Source: Variovorax atrisoli 110B
GTDB taxonomy: Bacteria > Pseudomonadota > Gammaproteobacteria > Burkholderiales > Burkholderiaceae_C
NCBI RefSeq assembly: GCF_000382045.1
Contig: NZ_KB907457.1
Location: 295,195 to 359,194, forward strand
DNA length: 64,000 nt
Direction of reading: 5' to 3'
Shown here: positions 34,930 to 43,162 of the stretch, piece by piece
Layout: each line of letters begins with the position of its first letter
Position numbering within the stretch: position 1 is the stretch's first letter
Translations under genes and position numbers: made by a program
The notes under the pieces: model-generated
Databases searched by the model: none
Seen by the model: the letters and a program-made list of their open reading frames with translations, nothing else
What the model was told of the DNA's origin: nothing

Positions 34930-36042
34930 ATGAAGAGAACACGCACGCTCTGCGCCGCAGCCCTGCTGGCCTTCAGCGCGCTCGGCGCGTCGGCCCAGAT
35001 CCTGATCGGCCAGACCGCCGGCATGACCGGCTCGGTGGCCGCGAGCGTGAACGAGACCATCGGCGGCGCGCAGCTCGTGATCGACGCGGCCAACGCGCAG
35101 GGCGGCATCCACGGCGAGAAGATCGAGGTGCTGCGCATGGACGACGGCTTCGACGTGAAGCGCGCCAGCGAGAACGCGCGCGTGCTGATCGAGGACAAGA
35201 AGGTGCTGGCACTCTTCATGAGCCGCGGCACGCCGCACTCGCAGGCGATCATTCCCTGGCTCGACAAGTACGACGTGGCGCTCATCGGCCCCTCCACCGG
35301 CGCGATGGTGCTGCACAAGCCGCTGCAGAAGCACGTCTTCAACGTGCGCGCCACCTACCAGCGCGAGGCCGAGAAGGCGGTGCAGCACCTGCTGACCATC
35401 GGCCTCACGCGCATCGCGGTCGTGCACGTGACCGACTCCTTCGGCGCCGACGCGCTCGAAGGCGCGATGACCGGCTTCGCCAAGGGCAAGGCGAAACCCA
35501 CCGTGACCATTCCGGCCGACCGCGACAAGCCCGACTACAAGACCATCGTGCCCGCCATCAAGGGCGCAGACGCGCAGGCGGTGGTGTGGATCGGCTCCGG
35601 CGTGGCCGTGGTGGACGGCATCAAGGCGCTGCGCGCCGCGGGTTCGGCCGCGCAGGTGGTCACGCTGTCGAACAACGCCTCGTCGGGCTTCATCAAGCAG
35701 CTGGGCGATGCGAGCAAGGGCGTCATCGTGACGCAGGTGTTTCCCAACGAGCGCTCGCTGGGCCATCCGATGGTGAAGGAAGCCCTGGCGCTCGCACAGG
35801 CCAAGGGCCAGTCGGAGCTGTCGCCGGCCGCGCTCGAAGGCTTCGCATCGGCCAAGGTGCTGGTGGAGGCGCTGCGCCGCGCCGGGCCCAAGCCCACGCG
35901 GGCCAGGATGGTGGCCGCCCTCGACGGCCTGCGCGGCTACGACCTCGGCGGCGGGCTCGAAGTGAGCTACTCGCCCACAGATCACAGCGGCATCGATTTC
36001 GCGGACCTGTCGATCATCAGCGACGGTCGCTTCAAGCGTTGA
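34930..36042 (+). CDS. ABC transporter substrate-binding protein, branched-chain amino acid type (copy 1)
   Basis: The 370-residue product has a signal peptide (MKRTRTLCAAALLAFSALGASAQ) and a type I periplasmic binding fold like LivJ: ILIGQTAGMTGSVAASV, ANAQGGIHGEKIEVL, IGPSTGAM, FNVRATYQREAEKAVQHL. Such proteins deliver amino acids, amides or aromatic acids to an ABC importer, but no permease or ATPase gene is near. The neighbour at 36220 is a close paralogue of equal length. A strong terminator follows, so each copy has its own transcript. Confidence 0.9.
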   Translation: MKRTRTLCAAALLAFSALGASAQILIGQTAGMTGSVAASVNETIGGAQLVIDAANAQGGIHGEKIEVLRMDDGFDVKRASENARVLIEDKKVLALFMSRGTPHSQAIIPWLDKYDVALIGPSTGAMVLHKPLQKHVFNVRATYQREAEKAVQHLLTIGLTRIAVVHVTDSFGADALEGAMTGFAKGKAKPTVTIPADRDKPDYKTIVPAIKGADAQAVVWIGSGVAVVDGIKALRAAGSAAQVVTLSNNASSGFIKQLGDASKGVIVTQVFPNERSLGHPMVKEALALAQAKGQSELSPAALEGFASAKVLVEALRRAGPKPTRARMVAALDGLRGYDLGGGLEVSYSPTDHSGIDFADLSIISDGRFKR

Positions 36043-36072
36043 GTCCCCGCCCCGGAAGGGGCGAGTTTGAAC

Positions 36073-36104
36073 GGCCCGCCGGCGCACCGGCGGGCCGCTT
36101 TTTT
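36073..36104 (+). terminator. Rho-independent terminator between the paralogous binding proteins
   Basis: A perfect 10-base stem (GGCCCGCCGG with CCGGCGGGCC) and 4-base loop is followed by GC and six T, 31 bases past the stop. Confidence 0.92.
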
Positions 36105-36219
36105 CCGGGCGCTGGAAACCTTGGTTTGACAGGGTTTGCGTCAACTGGCGACAAGTGACGTTCAGCAACACATTACACAGTTTCTGACACAGGCACCCGC
36201 CCCGGAAAGGCTTCGCTCG

Positions 36220-37332
36220 ATGAAGAAGACGCTCACGTCCTGCGCCGCTGCGCTGTTGTTCGCCCTGGCGGCGCCGGGTGCGGCGGCCCAGATCCTGATC
36301 GGCCAGTCGGCCGACCTCTCAGGCCCGGTGGCCGCCAGCGTGAAGGAAACCATCCTGGGCTCGCAACTGGTCATCGACCAGGTCAACGCTCAGGGCGGCA
36401 TCAACGGCGAGCAGATCGAGGTGATCCGCATGGACGACGGCCTCGACGCGAAGCGTTCGCTGGAGAACACGCGCGTGCTCATCGAGGACAGGAAGGTGCT
36501 CGCGCTGCTGCTGAACCGCGGCACGCCGAACACGCTCGCGGTGATCCCGCTGCTCGACAAGCACGGCGTGCCGCTGGTCGGCCCCTCCACCGGCGCGATG
36601 GCGCTGCACAAGCCGGTGCAGAAGAACATCTTCAACGTGCGCTCGACCTACCAGCGCGAGGCGGAGAAGGCGGTGCAGCACCTGCAGACCACCGGCATCC
36701 AGCGCATCGCCGTCGTGCAGGCCGACGACTCCTTCGGCAAGGACGCGATGGAAGGCGCGAGCAAGGGCTTCGAGAAGGCCAACCTGAAGCCGGCCGTGGT
36801 GGCGCTGGCCGACCGCAGCAAGCCCGACTACGCGGCCATCGTGCCGCAGCTCACCAAGGCCAACGCGCAGGCGGTGCTGTGGATCGGCTCCGGCACCGCC
36901 GTGACCGACGGCATCAAGGCGCTGCGCGCGGCGGGCTCGGCGGCGCAGATCATCACGCTGTCGAACAACGCGGCCTCGGGCTTCATCAAGGAACTGGGCT
37001 CGGCCAGTGCGGGCGTGATCGTCACGCAGGTGCTGCCCTACGAGCGCGCCTTCGGCCATCCGCTCATCAAGGAAGCGCTGGCGCTGGCCAAGGCCAAGGG
37101 CCAGAACGAGCTCTCGCCTGCACTGCTCGAAGGCTTCGTCGCCACGAAGGTGATGGTGGAGGCGCTGCGCCGCACGGGCCCGAAGCCCACGCGCGCGAAG
37201 CTGATCGCCACGCTCAACAGCTTCCAGTACGACGTGGGCGGCGGGCTCGACATCAGCTACTCGCCGACCGACCACACGGGGATCGACTACGTCGACCTCT
37301 CGATCGTGAGCGACGGCCGATTCAAGCGATAG
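36220..37332 (+). CDS. ABC transporter substrate-binding protein, branched-chain amino acid type (copy 2)
   Basis: The 370-residue paralogue of the preceding gene has the same length, signal peptide type and landmarks: ILIGQSADLSGPVAASV, VNAQGGINGEQIEVI, VGPSTGAM, FNVRSTYQREAEKAVQHL, and the shared ending SDGRFKR. By eye about three quarters of residues agree. It arose by tandem duplication that also copied part of the upstream region. Ligand unknown. The start at 36220 removes 28 non-signal residues from a longer reading. Confidence 0.9.
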   Translation: MKKTLTSCAAALLFALAAPGAAAQILIGQSADLSGPVAASVKETILGSQLVIDQVNAQGGINGEQIEVIRMDDGLDAKRSLENTRVLIEDRKVLALLLNRGTPNTLAVIPLLDKHGVPLVGPSTGAMALHKPVQKNIFNVRSTYQREAEKAVQHLQTTGIQRIAVVQADDSFGKDAMEGASKGFEKANLKPAVVALADRSKPDYAAIVPQLTKANAQAVLWIGSGTAVTDGIKALRAAGSAAQIITLSNNAASGFIKELGSASAGVIVTQVLPYERAFGHPLIKEALALAKAKGQNELSPALLEGFVATKVMVEALRRTGPKPTRAKLIATLNSFQYDVGGGLDISYSPTDHTGIDYVDLSIVSDGRFKR

Positions 37333-37337
37333 GCTCG

Positions 37338-37426
37338 CCCCCAGGCTTCGCGCACTTCGTGTCGCTTCTCCACCCCCCACCGGGGGCAACACCTGCGGCA
37401 CGGCAAAGCCGGTTCCGCGGTGTTCC
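37338..37426 (+). repeat. Extragenic repeat family B, left copy
   Basis: Begins with cccccaggcttcgcgcactt and ends in ccggttccgcggtgttcc. Its reverse complement reappears at 37696-37787, so the two copies form a long inverted repeat around a small gene. It abuts the stop of the second binding protein. Confidence 0.85.
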
Positions 37427-37446
37427 GGCCTGAAGAATCCTCGGGC

Positions 37447-37596
37447 CTACTTCGGCGCAGCGGCGGGCGCGGGCTCGTGCGTGGTGGTGTCGCCACCATG
37501 CTTCTCGCCCGACATGTCGACCTTGTCACCGGCCTTCGAGATCACGTACAGGGCAATGGCGGCGAAGATGACGAAGCCGACGACGAGTTTCCACAT
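37447..37596 (-). CDS. 49-residue single-pass membrane protein, function unknown
   Basis: The short frame MWKLVVGFVIFAAIALYVIS continues into a hydrophilic tail, KAGDKVDMSGEKHGGD and then TTTHEPAPAAAPK. One membrane segment (residues 3-20) is followed by a soluble part rich in charged residues, Thr and Pro. AGGAGA lies 8 bases before the ATG, which strongly supports translation. It lies downstream of the MHS symporter on the same strand, but a terminator (37623-37653) and a repeat separate them. I know no family for it; its size and layout resemble small accessory membrane proteins. Confidence 0.8.
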   Translation of the reverse strand: MWKLVVGFVIFAAIALYVISKAGDKVDMSGEKHGGDTTTHEPAPAAAPK

Positions 37597-37622
37597 GGGT
37601 TTTGTCTCCTGGATGGTTCAAG

Positions 37623-37653
37623 AAAAAGGCCTCATGCGGTCGGCATGAAGCCT
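37623..37653 (-). terminator. Rho-independent terminator after the MHS symporter
   Basis: AGGCTTCATGC and GCATGAGGCCT form an 11-base stem (one wobble or mismatch) on the minus strand, followed by five T. It lies between the repeat and the small membrane protein gene. Confidence 0.8.
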
Positions 37654-37695
37654 CTTTGTTGAACAGGCAGAAAAGGCGGTCTCGGTATTTCGCAA

Positions 37696-37787
37696 GGAAC
37701 ACCGCGGAACCGGCTTTGCCGGGCCGCTGGTGTCGCCCCCTCGGAGAGGGGGTTGGCGAAGCACACGAAGTGCGCGAAGCCTGGGGG
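37696..37787 (-). repeat. Extragenic repeat family B, right copy (inverted)
   Basis: On the minus strand it starts cccccaggcttcgcgcactt and ends ccggttccgcggtgttcc, like the left copy at 37338. The two differ mainly in the middle (the cccccaccggggg region against ccccctctccgaggggg). It ends four bases before the MHS symporter stop. Confidence 0.85.
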
Positions 37788-37791
37788 TCAA

Positions 37792-39486
37792 TCAATCGTT
37801 GGCGTAGATGTCCACGTCCTTGGTTTCGCGGATGAACAGCGTGCCCACCACCAGCGTGATGCCGGCGATGATGATCGGATACCACAGGCCGTTGAACATG
37901 TTGCCGGTCGAGGCCACGATGGCGAAGGCGGTGGTCGGCAGCAGGCCGCCGAACCAGCCGTTGCCGATGTGGTACGGCAGGCTCATCGAGGTGTAGCGGA
38001 TGCGCGTGGGGAAGAGCTCGACCAGCATCGCGGCGATCGGACCGTAGACCATGGTCACCAGCAGCACCAGCCAGAACAGCAGCACCACCGTCAGCACCTT
38101 GTTCATCTTCGCGGGGTCGGCCTTGGCGGGGTAGCCGGCGACCTTCAGGTCCTCGGCCACGCCCTTCTTGAAGGCGGCGATCTCCTTGGTGGAGTTCTCG
38201 TCGAACTTGGAATTGACGACGTTGCCGATGGGCGCCTCGATCGACTTGTCGCCGATCTTCACGATGGCCTTCGAGCCCGGCGCGCCGGCCACGTTCTCAT
38301 AGCTCACCGAGTTCTGCACCAGGTAGCGCTTGGCGATGTCGCAGGAGCTCTTGAAGTCGATCTCGCGTGCCACCGGGTTGCCCTGGAAGGAGCAGGTCGC
38401 GGGGTCGGCCGTCACCGTCACGCCGGCGGTGGCCTGGGCGCGGGCCAGGTCGGGGTTGGCGGCTTCGGTCAGCATCTTGAAGACCGGGAAGTAGGTGACC
38501 ACGGCCAGCAAGCAGCCGGCCATGATGATCGGCTTGCGGCCGATCTTGTCCGACAGCGTGCCGAACACCACGAAGAAGGGCGTGCCCAGCAGCAGCGCGG
38601 CGGCGATCATCAGGTTGGCCGTGGTCGCATCGACCTTCAGCTGCGCGGTCAGGAAGAAGAGCGCGTAGAACTGGCCCGAATACCAGACCACCGCCTGGCC
38701 GGCCGTCAGGCCCACCAGCGCCAGGATCACGATCTTCAGGTTCTTCCACTGGCCGAAGGATTCGGCCAGCGGCGCCTTCGAGGTCTTGCCCTCGGCCTTC
38801 ATCTTCTGGAAGGCGGGCGACTCCGACAGCGTCAGCCGGATCCACACAGAGATGCCCAGCAGCAGGATCGACACCAGGAACGGCACGCGCCAGCCCCAGT
38901 CGTTGAACGCGGCCTCGCCCATGAACTCGCGCACGCCCAGGATCACCAGCAGGCTCAGGAACAGGCCGAGCGTGGCGGTGGTCTGGATCCACGAGGTGTA
39001 GGCGCCGCGCTTGCCGTGCGGCGCGTGCTCGGCCACGTAGGTGGCGGCACCGCCGTACTCGCCGCCGAGCGCGAGGCCCTGCAGCATGCGCAGCGCGATC
39101 AGGATCACCGGCGCCGCGACGCCGATGGTCGCGTAGCTCGGCAGCAGGCCGACGATGAAGGTCGACAGGCCCATGATCAGGATGGTCACCAGGAAGGTGT
39201 ACTTGCGACCGATCATGTCGCCCAGCCGGCCGAACACGATCGCGCCGAACGGACGCACCAGGAAGCCCGCCGCGAAGGCCAGCAGCGCGAAGATGAAGGC
39301 AGCGCCCGCATCGAGGCCGCTGAAGAACTGCTTCGCGATGATCGCGGCCAGCGAGCCGTAGAGGTAGAAGTCGTACCACTCGAACACGGTGCCGAGCGAG
39401 GAGGCAAAGATGACTTTCTTCTCCTCCGAGGACATGGGCCGGGGGGCCGGGTGCGGCACTCCCCTCGAATCTAGTGTGGCTGCCAT
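37792..39486 (-). CDS. MHS-family metabolite:H+ symporter with a large periplasmic loop
   Basis: This 564-residue major facilitator protein is of the KgtP/ProP/ShiA type: SLGTVFEWYDFYLYGSLA in segment 1, GRLGDMIGRKY as motif A, GLALGGEYGGAATYVAEHAP in segment 4 and GTLSDKIGRKP after segment 8. Twelve membrane segments are visible. Between segments 9 and 10 lies an extra hydrophilic loop of about 120 residues (roughly 335-459) with two cysteines (PATCSFQG, FKSSCDIAKR); by topology it faces the periplasm. The substrate is likely an organic acid or compatible solute. AGGAGA precedes ATG 39486. Confidence 0.9.
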   Translation of the reverse strand: MAATLDSRGVPHPAPRPMSSEEKKVIFASSLGTVFEWYDFYLYGSLAAIIAKQFFSGLDAGAAFIFALLAFAAGFLVRPFGAIVFGRLGDMIGRKYTFLVTILIMGLSTFIVGLLPSYATIGVAAPVILIALRMLQGLALGGEYGGAATYVAEHAPHGKRGAYTSWIQTTATLGLFLSLLVILGVREFMGEAAFNDWGWRVPFLVSILLLGISVWIRLTLSESPAFQKMKAEGKTSKAPLAESFGQWKNLKIVILALVGLTAGQAVVWYSGQFYALFFLTAQLKVDATTANLMIAAALLLGTPFFVVFGTLSDKIGRKPIIMAGCLLAVVTYFPVFKMLTEAANPDLARAQATAGVTVTADPATCSFQGNPVAREIDFKSSCDIAKRYLVQNSVSYENVAGAPGSKAIVKIGDKSIEAPIGNVVNSKFDENSTKEIAAFKKGVAEDLKVAGYPAKADPAKMNKVLTVVLLFWLVLLVTMVYGPIAAMLVELFPTRIRYTSMSLPYHIGNGWFGGLLPTTAFAIVASTGNMFNGLWYPIIIAGITLVVGTLFIRETKDVDIYAND

Positions 39487-39675
39487 TGGTCGTCTCCTGT
39501 GTTTGCGTTCATTGCGGCACCCGGCATCCGGGACCGTGAAGGCATTCTTGGAGACGCGACTGACCCGATCCTTTCGCGAAACTGAACCGGCGCTTACGTT
39601 CTAGGGTGAAACCCGCGCGGCTCGTTTCAGCCTGTAGGAAATCGGGGCGCTTTCCCGCGTACCGCGGGTTTGTCC

Positions 39676-40323
39676 TCAGGCGGCCTTGCTGCTGCGCAGC
39701 AAGGCCGGGCGCTGGTCGGCCGAAGCCCAGTCCGGGCCGTCGAACCACGCGTCGCCAGCGAGGTAGGCGCGCAGCATCTGCAGGCCGTCGAAGCCCCAGA
39801 ACAGGCGCCCGTCGACCACGTAGGTCGGCGTGCCGAAGACGCCCTGCTGCAGGGCCTCGTCCGTGTTGCGCTTGAGCAGGGCCTTGCTCTCGTCGCTGTT
39901 CGCGTCGCGCTTGGGCTTGAGCTGCCCGCTGAGCGCGGCAAGGCGTGCCGGGTCCGCGGCTTCCTCGCCGCCGCGCCAGACGTGGCGGAAGATGGTCTCG
40001 GCCACAAGGCGGCTGATGGTGCCGTCGTCGCTCGTGGCGACCGCCAGCCGCAGGTGCGCCAGCGGGTTGTAGGGATGCGAGGCCGGCATGCGGATCTCGA
40101 TGCCGTGGGTGTGGCCTAGCCAGAGCACGTGGCGATAGGTCCAGCTGCGCTTCGACGGAATCTCCGCCGGCCCGAGCTGGCCGTGCTGCTTGAGCAGCGC
40201 GCCCAGCAGCACCGGCTTGTAGGCGACGCTGTAGCTCAGCCCCTCGAGCGCCTGCGGCAGGTGCTCGAAGGCGAGATGCGCATACGGAGAGATGAAGTCG
40301 AGATGGAAGTCGATGTGCTTCAT
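39676..40323 (-). CDS. 2-Hydroxychromene-2-carboxylate isomerase / DsbA-family protein
   Basis: The 215-residue thioredoxin-fold protein matches the glutathione-dependent HCCA isomerase branch of the DsbA superfamily: HLDFISPYAHLAFEHLP with Ser in place of the CxxC cysteine, RHVLWLGHTHGIEIRMPASH, and GVFGTPTYVVDGRLFWG. HCCA isomerase acts in naphthalene degradation, but most genomic relatives have unknown substrates. It overlaps the DUF1289 gene by four bases (ATGA), so it ends a tightly coupled group of ybaK, DUF1289 and this gene. Confidence 0.87.
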   Translation of the reverse strand: MKHIDFHLDFISPYAHLAFEHLPQALEGLSYSVAYKPVLLGALLKQHGQLGPAEIPSKRSWTYRHVLWLGHTHGIEIRMPASHPYNPLAHLRLAVATSDDGTISRLVAETIFRHVWRGGEEAADPARLAALSGQLKPKRDANSDESKALLKRNTDEALQQGVFGTPTYVVDGRLFWGFDGLQMLRAYLAGDAWFDGPDWASADQRPALLRSSKAA

Positions 40324-40589
40324 GGGCTGCTGTCTCCTGGATTCGCCGCGGGCACGCGCCAGATGCCGGCCTTGGCCCGCAGCTCGATCGCCCGCCACAC
40401 GTGGCGCCGGGTCTCGTCTTCCATCTTGCTCCAGCCCGCGATCTCGGGGATGGTGCGCAGGCAGCCTTCGCAGAAGCCGCTCAGGCGATCCATGCGGCAG
40501 ACCGAGCAGCATGGCGAAGGCACGTCGCCCGCCGCGGCCTGCACCGCCACGGCGCGTTCGGCCAGCGTCTCGGCTTCCGCGAAGTTCAC
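40320..40589 (-). CDS. DUF1289 protein
   Basis: The 89-residue product has the cysteine pattern of DUF1289: CCSVCRMDRLSGFCEGCLRT, followed by EIAGW and a short helix, which suggests a small metal-binding domain. The start is GTG 40589, overlapping the ybaK stop as GTGA. Such proteins are widespread in beta- and gammaproteobacteria with no proven role. Confidence 0.85.
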   Translation of the reverse strand: MNFAEAETLAERAVAVQAAAGDVPSPCCSVCRMDRLSGFCEGCLRTIPEIAGWSKMEDETRRHVWRAIELRAKAGIWRVPAANPGDSSP

Positions 40590-41074
40590 ACCACGTCGGC
40601 CACCGGCGCGCCGGTGAGCTTCTCGAGGTCGTGCGGGCGCAGCTGGAACACCGCGTGCGGATGGCCGGCTGCCGCCCAGATCTCCTCGAAGCGGAAGAGC
40701 TCGCGGTCGATCAGCACCACGGGCGGCGTCAGGTGGCCCACGGGCGACACGCCGCCGATGGTGAAGCCGGTGCGCGACTTCACGAAGTCGGCGTCGGCGC
40801 GCCCGGTCTTGCCGACCAGCGCATCGACCTTCTTCTCGTCCACGCGCTTGTCGCCCGAGGTGATGACCAGCACCGCCGACTCGTCGCTCTTGCGCCGGAA
40901 GATGATGCTCTTGGCGATCTGCCCGACCGAGATGCCGAGCGCGTCGGCCGCCTGCTGCGCGGTGCGGCAGGCGTCGTCGAGCATTCGTGGGGAATGGGGG
41001 TGGCCGGCATCCTGCAGGGCGCGGGAAACGCGCTGGACGCCTTCGGGGAGCTTATGGAGTTCGGATCCGCACAT
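40586..41074 (-). CDS. YbaK/EbsC-type aminoacyl-tRNA deacylase
   Basis: The 162-residue product belongs to the family that hydrolyses mischarged tRNA (ProX/YbaK). The landmarks are GISVGQIAKSIIF, VITSGDKRVDEKKV, the catalytic-region TGFTIGGVSPVGHL, and LIDRELFRFEEIWAAAGHP. Substrate class cannot be decided by eye. It follows the LysE gene by 37 bases and overlaps the next. Confidence 0.9.
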   Translation of the reverse strand: MCGSELHKLPEGVQRVSRALQDAGHPHSPRMLDDACRTAQQAADALGISVGQIAKSIIFRRKSDESAVLVITSGDKRVDEKKVDALVGKTGRADADFVKSRTGFTIGGVSPVGHLTPPVVLIDRELFRFEEIWAAAGHPHAVFQLRPHDLEKLTGAPVADVV

Positions 41075-41111
41075 GATGGCTTCGAATCTATCAGGCTGAG
41101 AAGGGGCGCCC

Positions 41112-41747
41112 TCAGGCGCTGCGCTTGAACATGAACAGCATCGCGCCCATGGCCATCAGCACGCCGCCGAAGACGCGGTTCTGCGCCCGGCGCGCACGCA
41201 CGCTGCGCAGCATGCCCTGCAGCCGCGCGGCCAGCCAGGCATAGCCGTGCATCACGGTCACGTCGACCATCACCGTCGTGGCCAGCAGCACCAGCAGCTG
41301 CAGCCACAGGGGCCGGGTCGGCTGGATGAACTGCGGCAGCACGGCCGCCATGAAGACGATGCCCTTGGGGTTGGTCACGTTGGTCAGGAAGCCGCGCAGC
41401 ACGCGCTGCGATGCGCTGAGGTCGGGCTCGGCCGCCTCCGCCGCGTCGCCCTCGATCTTCGCAACGGGGGCGCGCCACTGGCGCCAGCCCAGCCACAGCA
41501 GATAGCACGCACCGACCACCTTGACGACCAGGAAGGCGCTGGCCGAGGCGGTGAGCACCGCGCCCACGCCGAGCCCGGCCACCAGCAGGATCACCGCGAG
41601 CCCCAGCTGCAGCCCGACGATGGTCGCCGTGGTGCGCCGCACACCGTAGCTGAGCCCGTGGCTCATGCTGAGCACAGCGCCCGAACCGGGCGACACCGCG
41701 ATGACGCAACTGGCCACCAGGAATGCAAGCCAGACGTGCAGATCCAC
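41112..41747 (-). CDS. LysE-family amino acid exporter
   Basis: The 211-residue protein has six membrane segments and the RhtB/LysE signature near its N-terminus (VIAVSPGSGAVLSMSHGLSYG) plus GACYLLWLGW and FLTNVTNPKGIVFM. It exports amino acids or related metabolites. It lies 42 bases after the HMG-CoA lyase gene in the same direction. Confidence 0.92.
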   Translation of the reverse strand: MDLHVWLAFLVASCVIAVSPGSGAVLSMSHGLSYGVRRTTATIVGLQLGLAVILLVAGLGVGAVLTASASAFLVVKVVGACYLLWLGWRQWRAPVAKIEGDAAEAAEPDLSASQRVLRGFLTNVTNPKGIVFMAAVLPQFIQPTRPLWLQLLVLLATTVMVDVTVMHGYAWLAARLQGMLRSVRARRAQNRVFGGVLMAMGAMLFMFKRSA

Positions 41748-41789
41748 TACCTACTCCCGTTCATTCAATACAGCAATCGACAAGGAAAT

Positions 41790-42710
41790 TCAGCCGGCCC
41801 GCTTCGTGCGGATGGCCTTCGACGCGCGCGAGTTCGGCTCGCGGCCGAGTGCCTCGCTGATGTAGACGCCCGCGTCGATCAGCCGGTCGAGATCGATGCC
41901 GGTCTCGATGCCCATGCCGTGCAGCATGTAGACCACGTCCTCCGTCGCCACGTTGCCCGTCGCGCCCTTCGCGTAGGGGCAGCCGCCCAGGCCGGCCGAG
42001 GACGACTGGAAGTTCCACACGCCCAGCTCGAGCGCCGCCAGGGTGTTGGCCAGCGCCTGCCCATAGGTGTCGTGGAAGTGGCCGGAGATGGCGTCGACGC
42101 CGAAGTGCGCCAGCGTGGCCTCCATCGCCGCCTGCACCTTGCGCGGCGTTCCCACGCCGATGGTGTCGGCCACGTCCACGCGCTGCACGCCGATGCCCTT
42201 CATCAGCTGGGCGAGGTAGCCGACCTTGGCCGGCGCGATCTCGCCCTCGTAGGGGCAGCCGACCGTGCACGACATCGCGCCGCGCACCTGGATGCCCTTT
42301 TCGAGCGCCGCGGCCACCACCGGTGCGAAGCGCTCGATGCTCTCGGCGATGGAGCAGTTGATGTTCTTCTGGCTGAAGGCCTCGCTCGCCGCACCGAACA
42401 CCACGATCTCATCGGGCCACTCCTCGCGCGGTGCGGCGATGGCCGCCTCGAAGCCCTTCATGTTGGGCGTGAGCACCGAATAGCGCACGCCGGGCCTGCG
42501 TTCGATGCCGTGCATCACCTCGGCGTTGTCGGCCATCTGCGGCACCCACTTCGGGCTCACGAAGCTGGTGACCTCGATCTCCTTCAGGCCCGCGTCCTGC
42601 AGGCGGTGCACGAGGCCGATCTTCACTTCGGCGGACACGGGCTGCTTCTCGTTCTGCAGGCCGTCGCGCGGGCCGACGTCGACGAGCTGGACTTTGGTGG
42701 GGAGTTTCAT
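41790..42710 (-). CDS. Hydroxymethylglutaryl-CoA lyase
   Basis: Splits HMG-CoA into acetoacetate and acetyl-CoA, the last step of leucine breakdown. The 306-residue product has the DRE-TIM barrel start VQLVDVGPRDGLQNEKQ, the signature AGLGGCPYAKGATGN with the catalytic cysteine, and SGHFHDTYGQALAN. ATG 42710 fits the family; an upstream frame adds 74 unrelated residues. The other leucine-pathway genes lie at 51100-60627, so this gene (liuE/mvaB type) is detached from them and sits in the IclR-headed operon. Confidence 0.95.
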   Translation of the reverse strand: MKLPTKVQLVDVGPRDGLQNEKQPVSAEVKIGLVHRLQDAGLKEIEVTSFVSPKWVPQMADNAEVMHGIERRPGVRYSVLTPNMKGFEAAIAAPREEWPDEIVVFGAASEAFSQKNINCSIAESIERFAPVVAAALEKGIQVRGAMSCTVGCPYEGEIAPAKVGYLAQLMKGIGVQRVDVADTIGVGTPRKVQAAMEATLAHFGVDAISGHFHDTYGQALANTLAALELGVWNFQSSSAGLGGCPYAKGATGNVATEDVVYMLHGMGIETGIDLDRLIDAGVYISEALGREPNSRASKAIRTKRAG

Positions 42711-42849
42711 GGGGATGTCTCTTGTATCGCTGGAGGATGGAAGACCGCCCTGGATTGTCGGCCACATGGAAATCCCCTGTCCGCGGCGGCAGTCGGGGAA
42801 GGTAGCAATGCGCGCCTGCGAGGTTGCAAATGGCGCCAGGCAGCTGTTG

Positions 42850-43146
42850 CTAGGCCGTCTCCCTCTGCTCGAAGCCGTCGGGCAGCGCCTGGGCCGCGAT
42901 GGCGCCGGCCGGTTCGCCCACGTCGAGCGCATCGACGCGCGCGCCCTGCGGTCCGCGACGCGCCCATCGGATCAGCTCCTCCACCGCGGAAGCCTCGCCG
43001 GCCGCCAGCGCCTCCACGCTGCCGTCGCGCCGGTTGCGCACCCAGCCGCGCAGCCCGATCCGCCTGGCCGCCTGCACCATCGACCAGCGGTAGCCCACGC
43101 CCTGCACGAGGCCGCGGATCAAGAGATGGCGGGTGACGGTGTTCAT
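42850..43146 (-). CDS. acyP: Acylphosphatase
   Basis: The 98-residue product has the whole acylphosphatase signature: LLIRGLVQGVGYRWSM with the phosphate-binding arginine, then GLRGWVRNRRDGSVEA with the catalytic asparagine. It hydrolyses acyl phosphates in the cytoplasm. It starts 16 bases after the acyl-CoA dehydrogenase, within the same operon. The start at 43146 gives family length. Confidence 0.95.
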   Translation of the reverse strand: MNTVTRHLLIRGLVQGVGYRWSMVQAARRIGLRGWVRNRRDGSVEALAAGEASAVEELIRWARRGPQGARVDALDVGEPAGAIAAQALPDGFEQRETA

Positions 43147-43162
43147 GGCTCGGCAGAAGAGA

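Noticed and set aside
36120..36160. A promoter built on ttgaca upstream of the second binding protein
   Set aside because: No acceptable -10 lies at 16-18 bases, so the site is not called.
39654..39668. A short hairpin (cccgcg, tac, cgcggg) as terminator after the DsbA-like gene
   Set aside because: The stem is only six bases and the minus-strand side lacks a T run.
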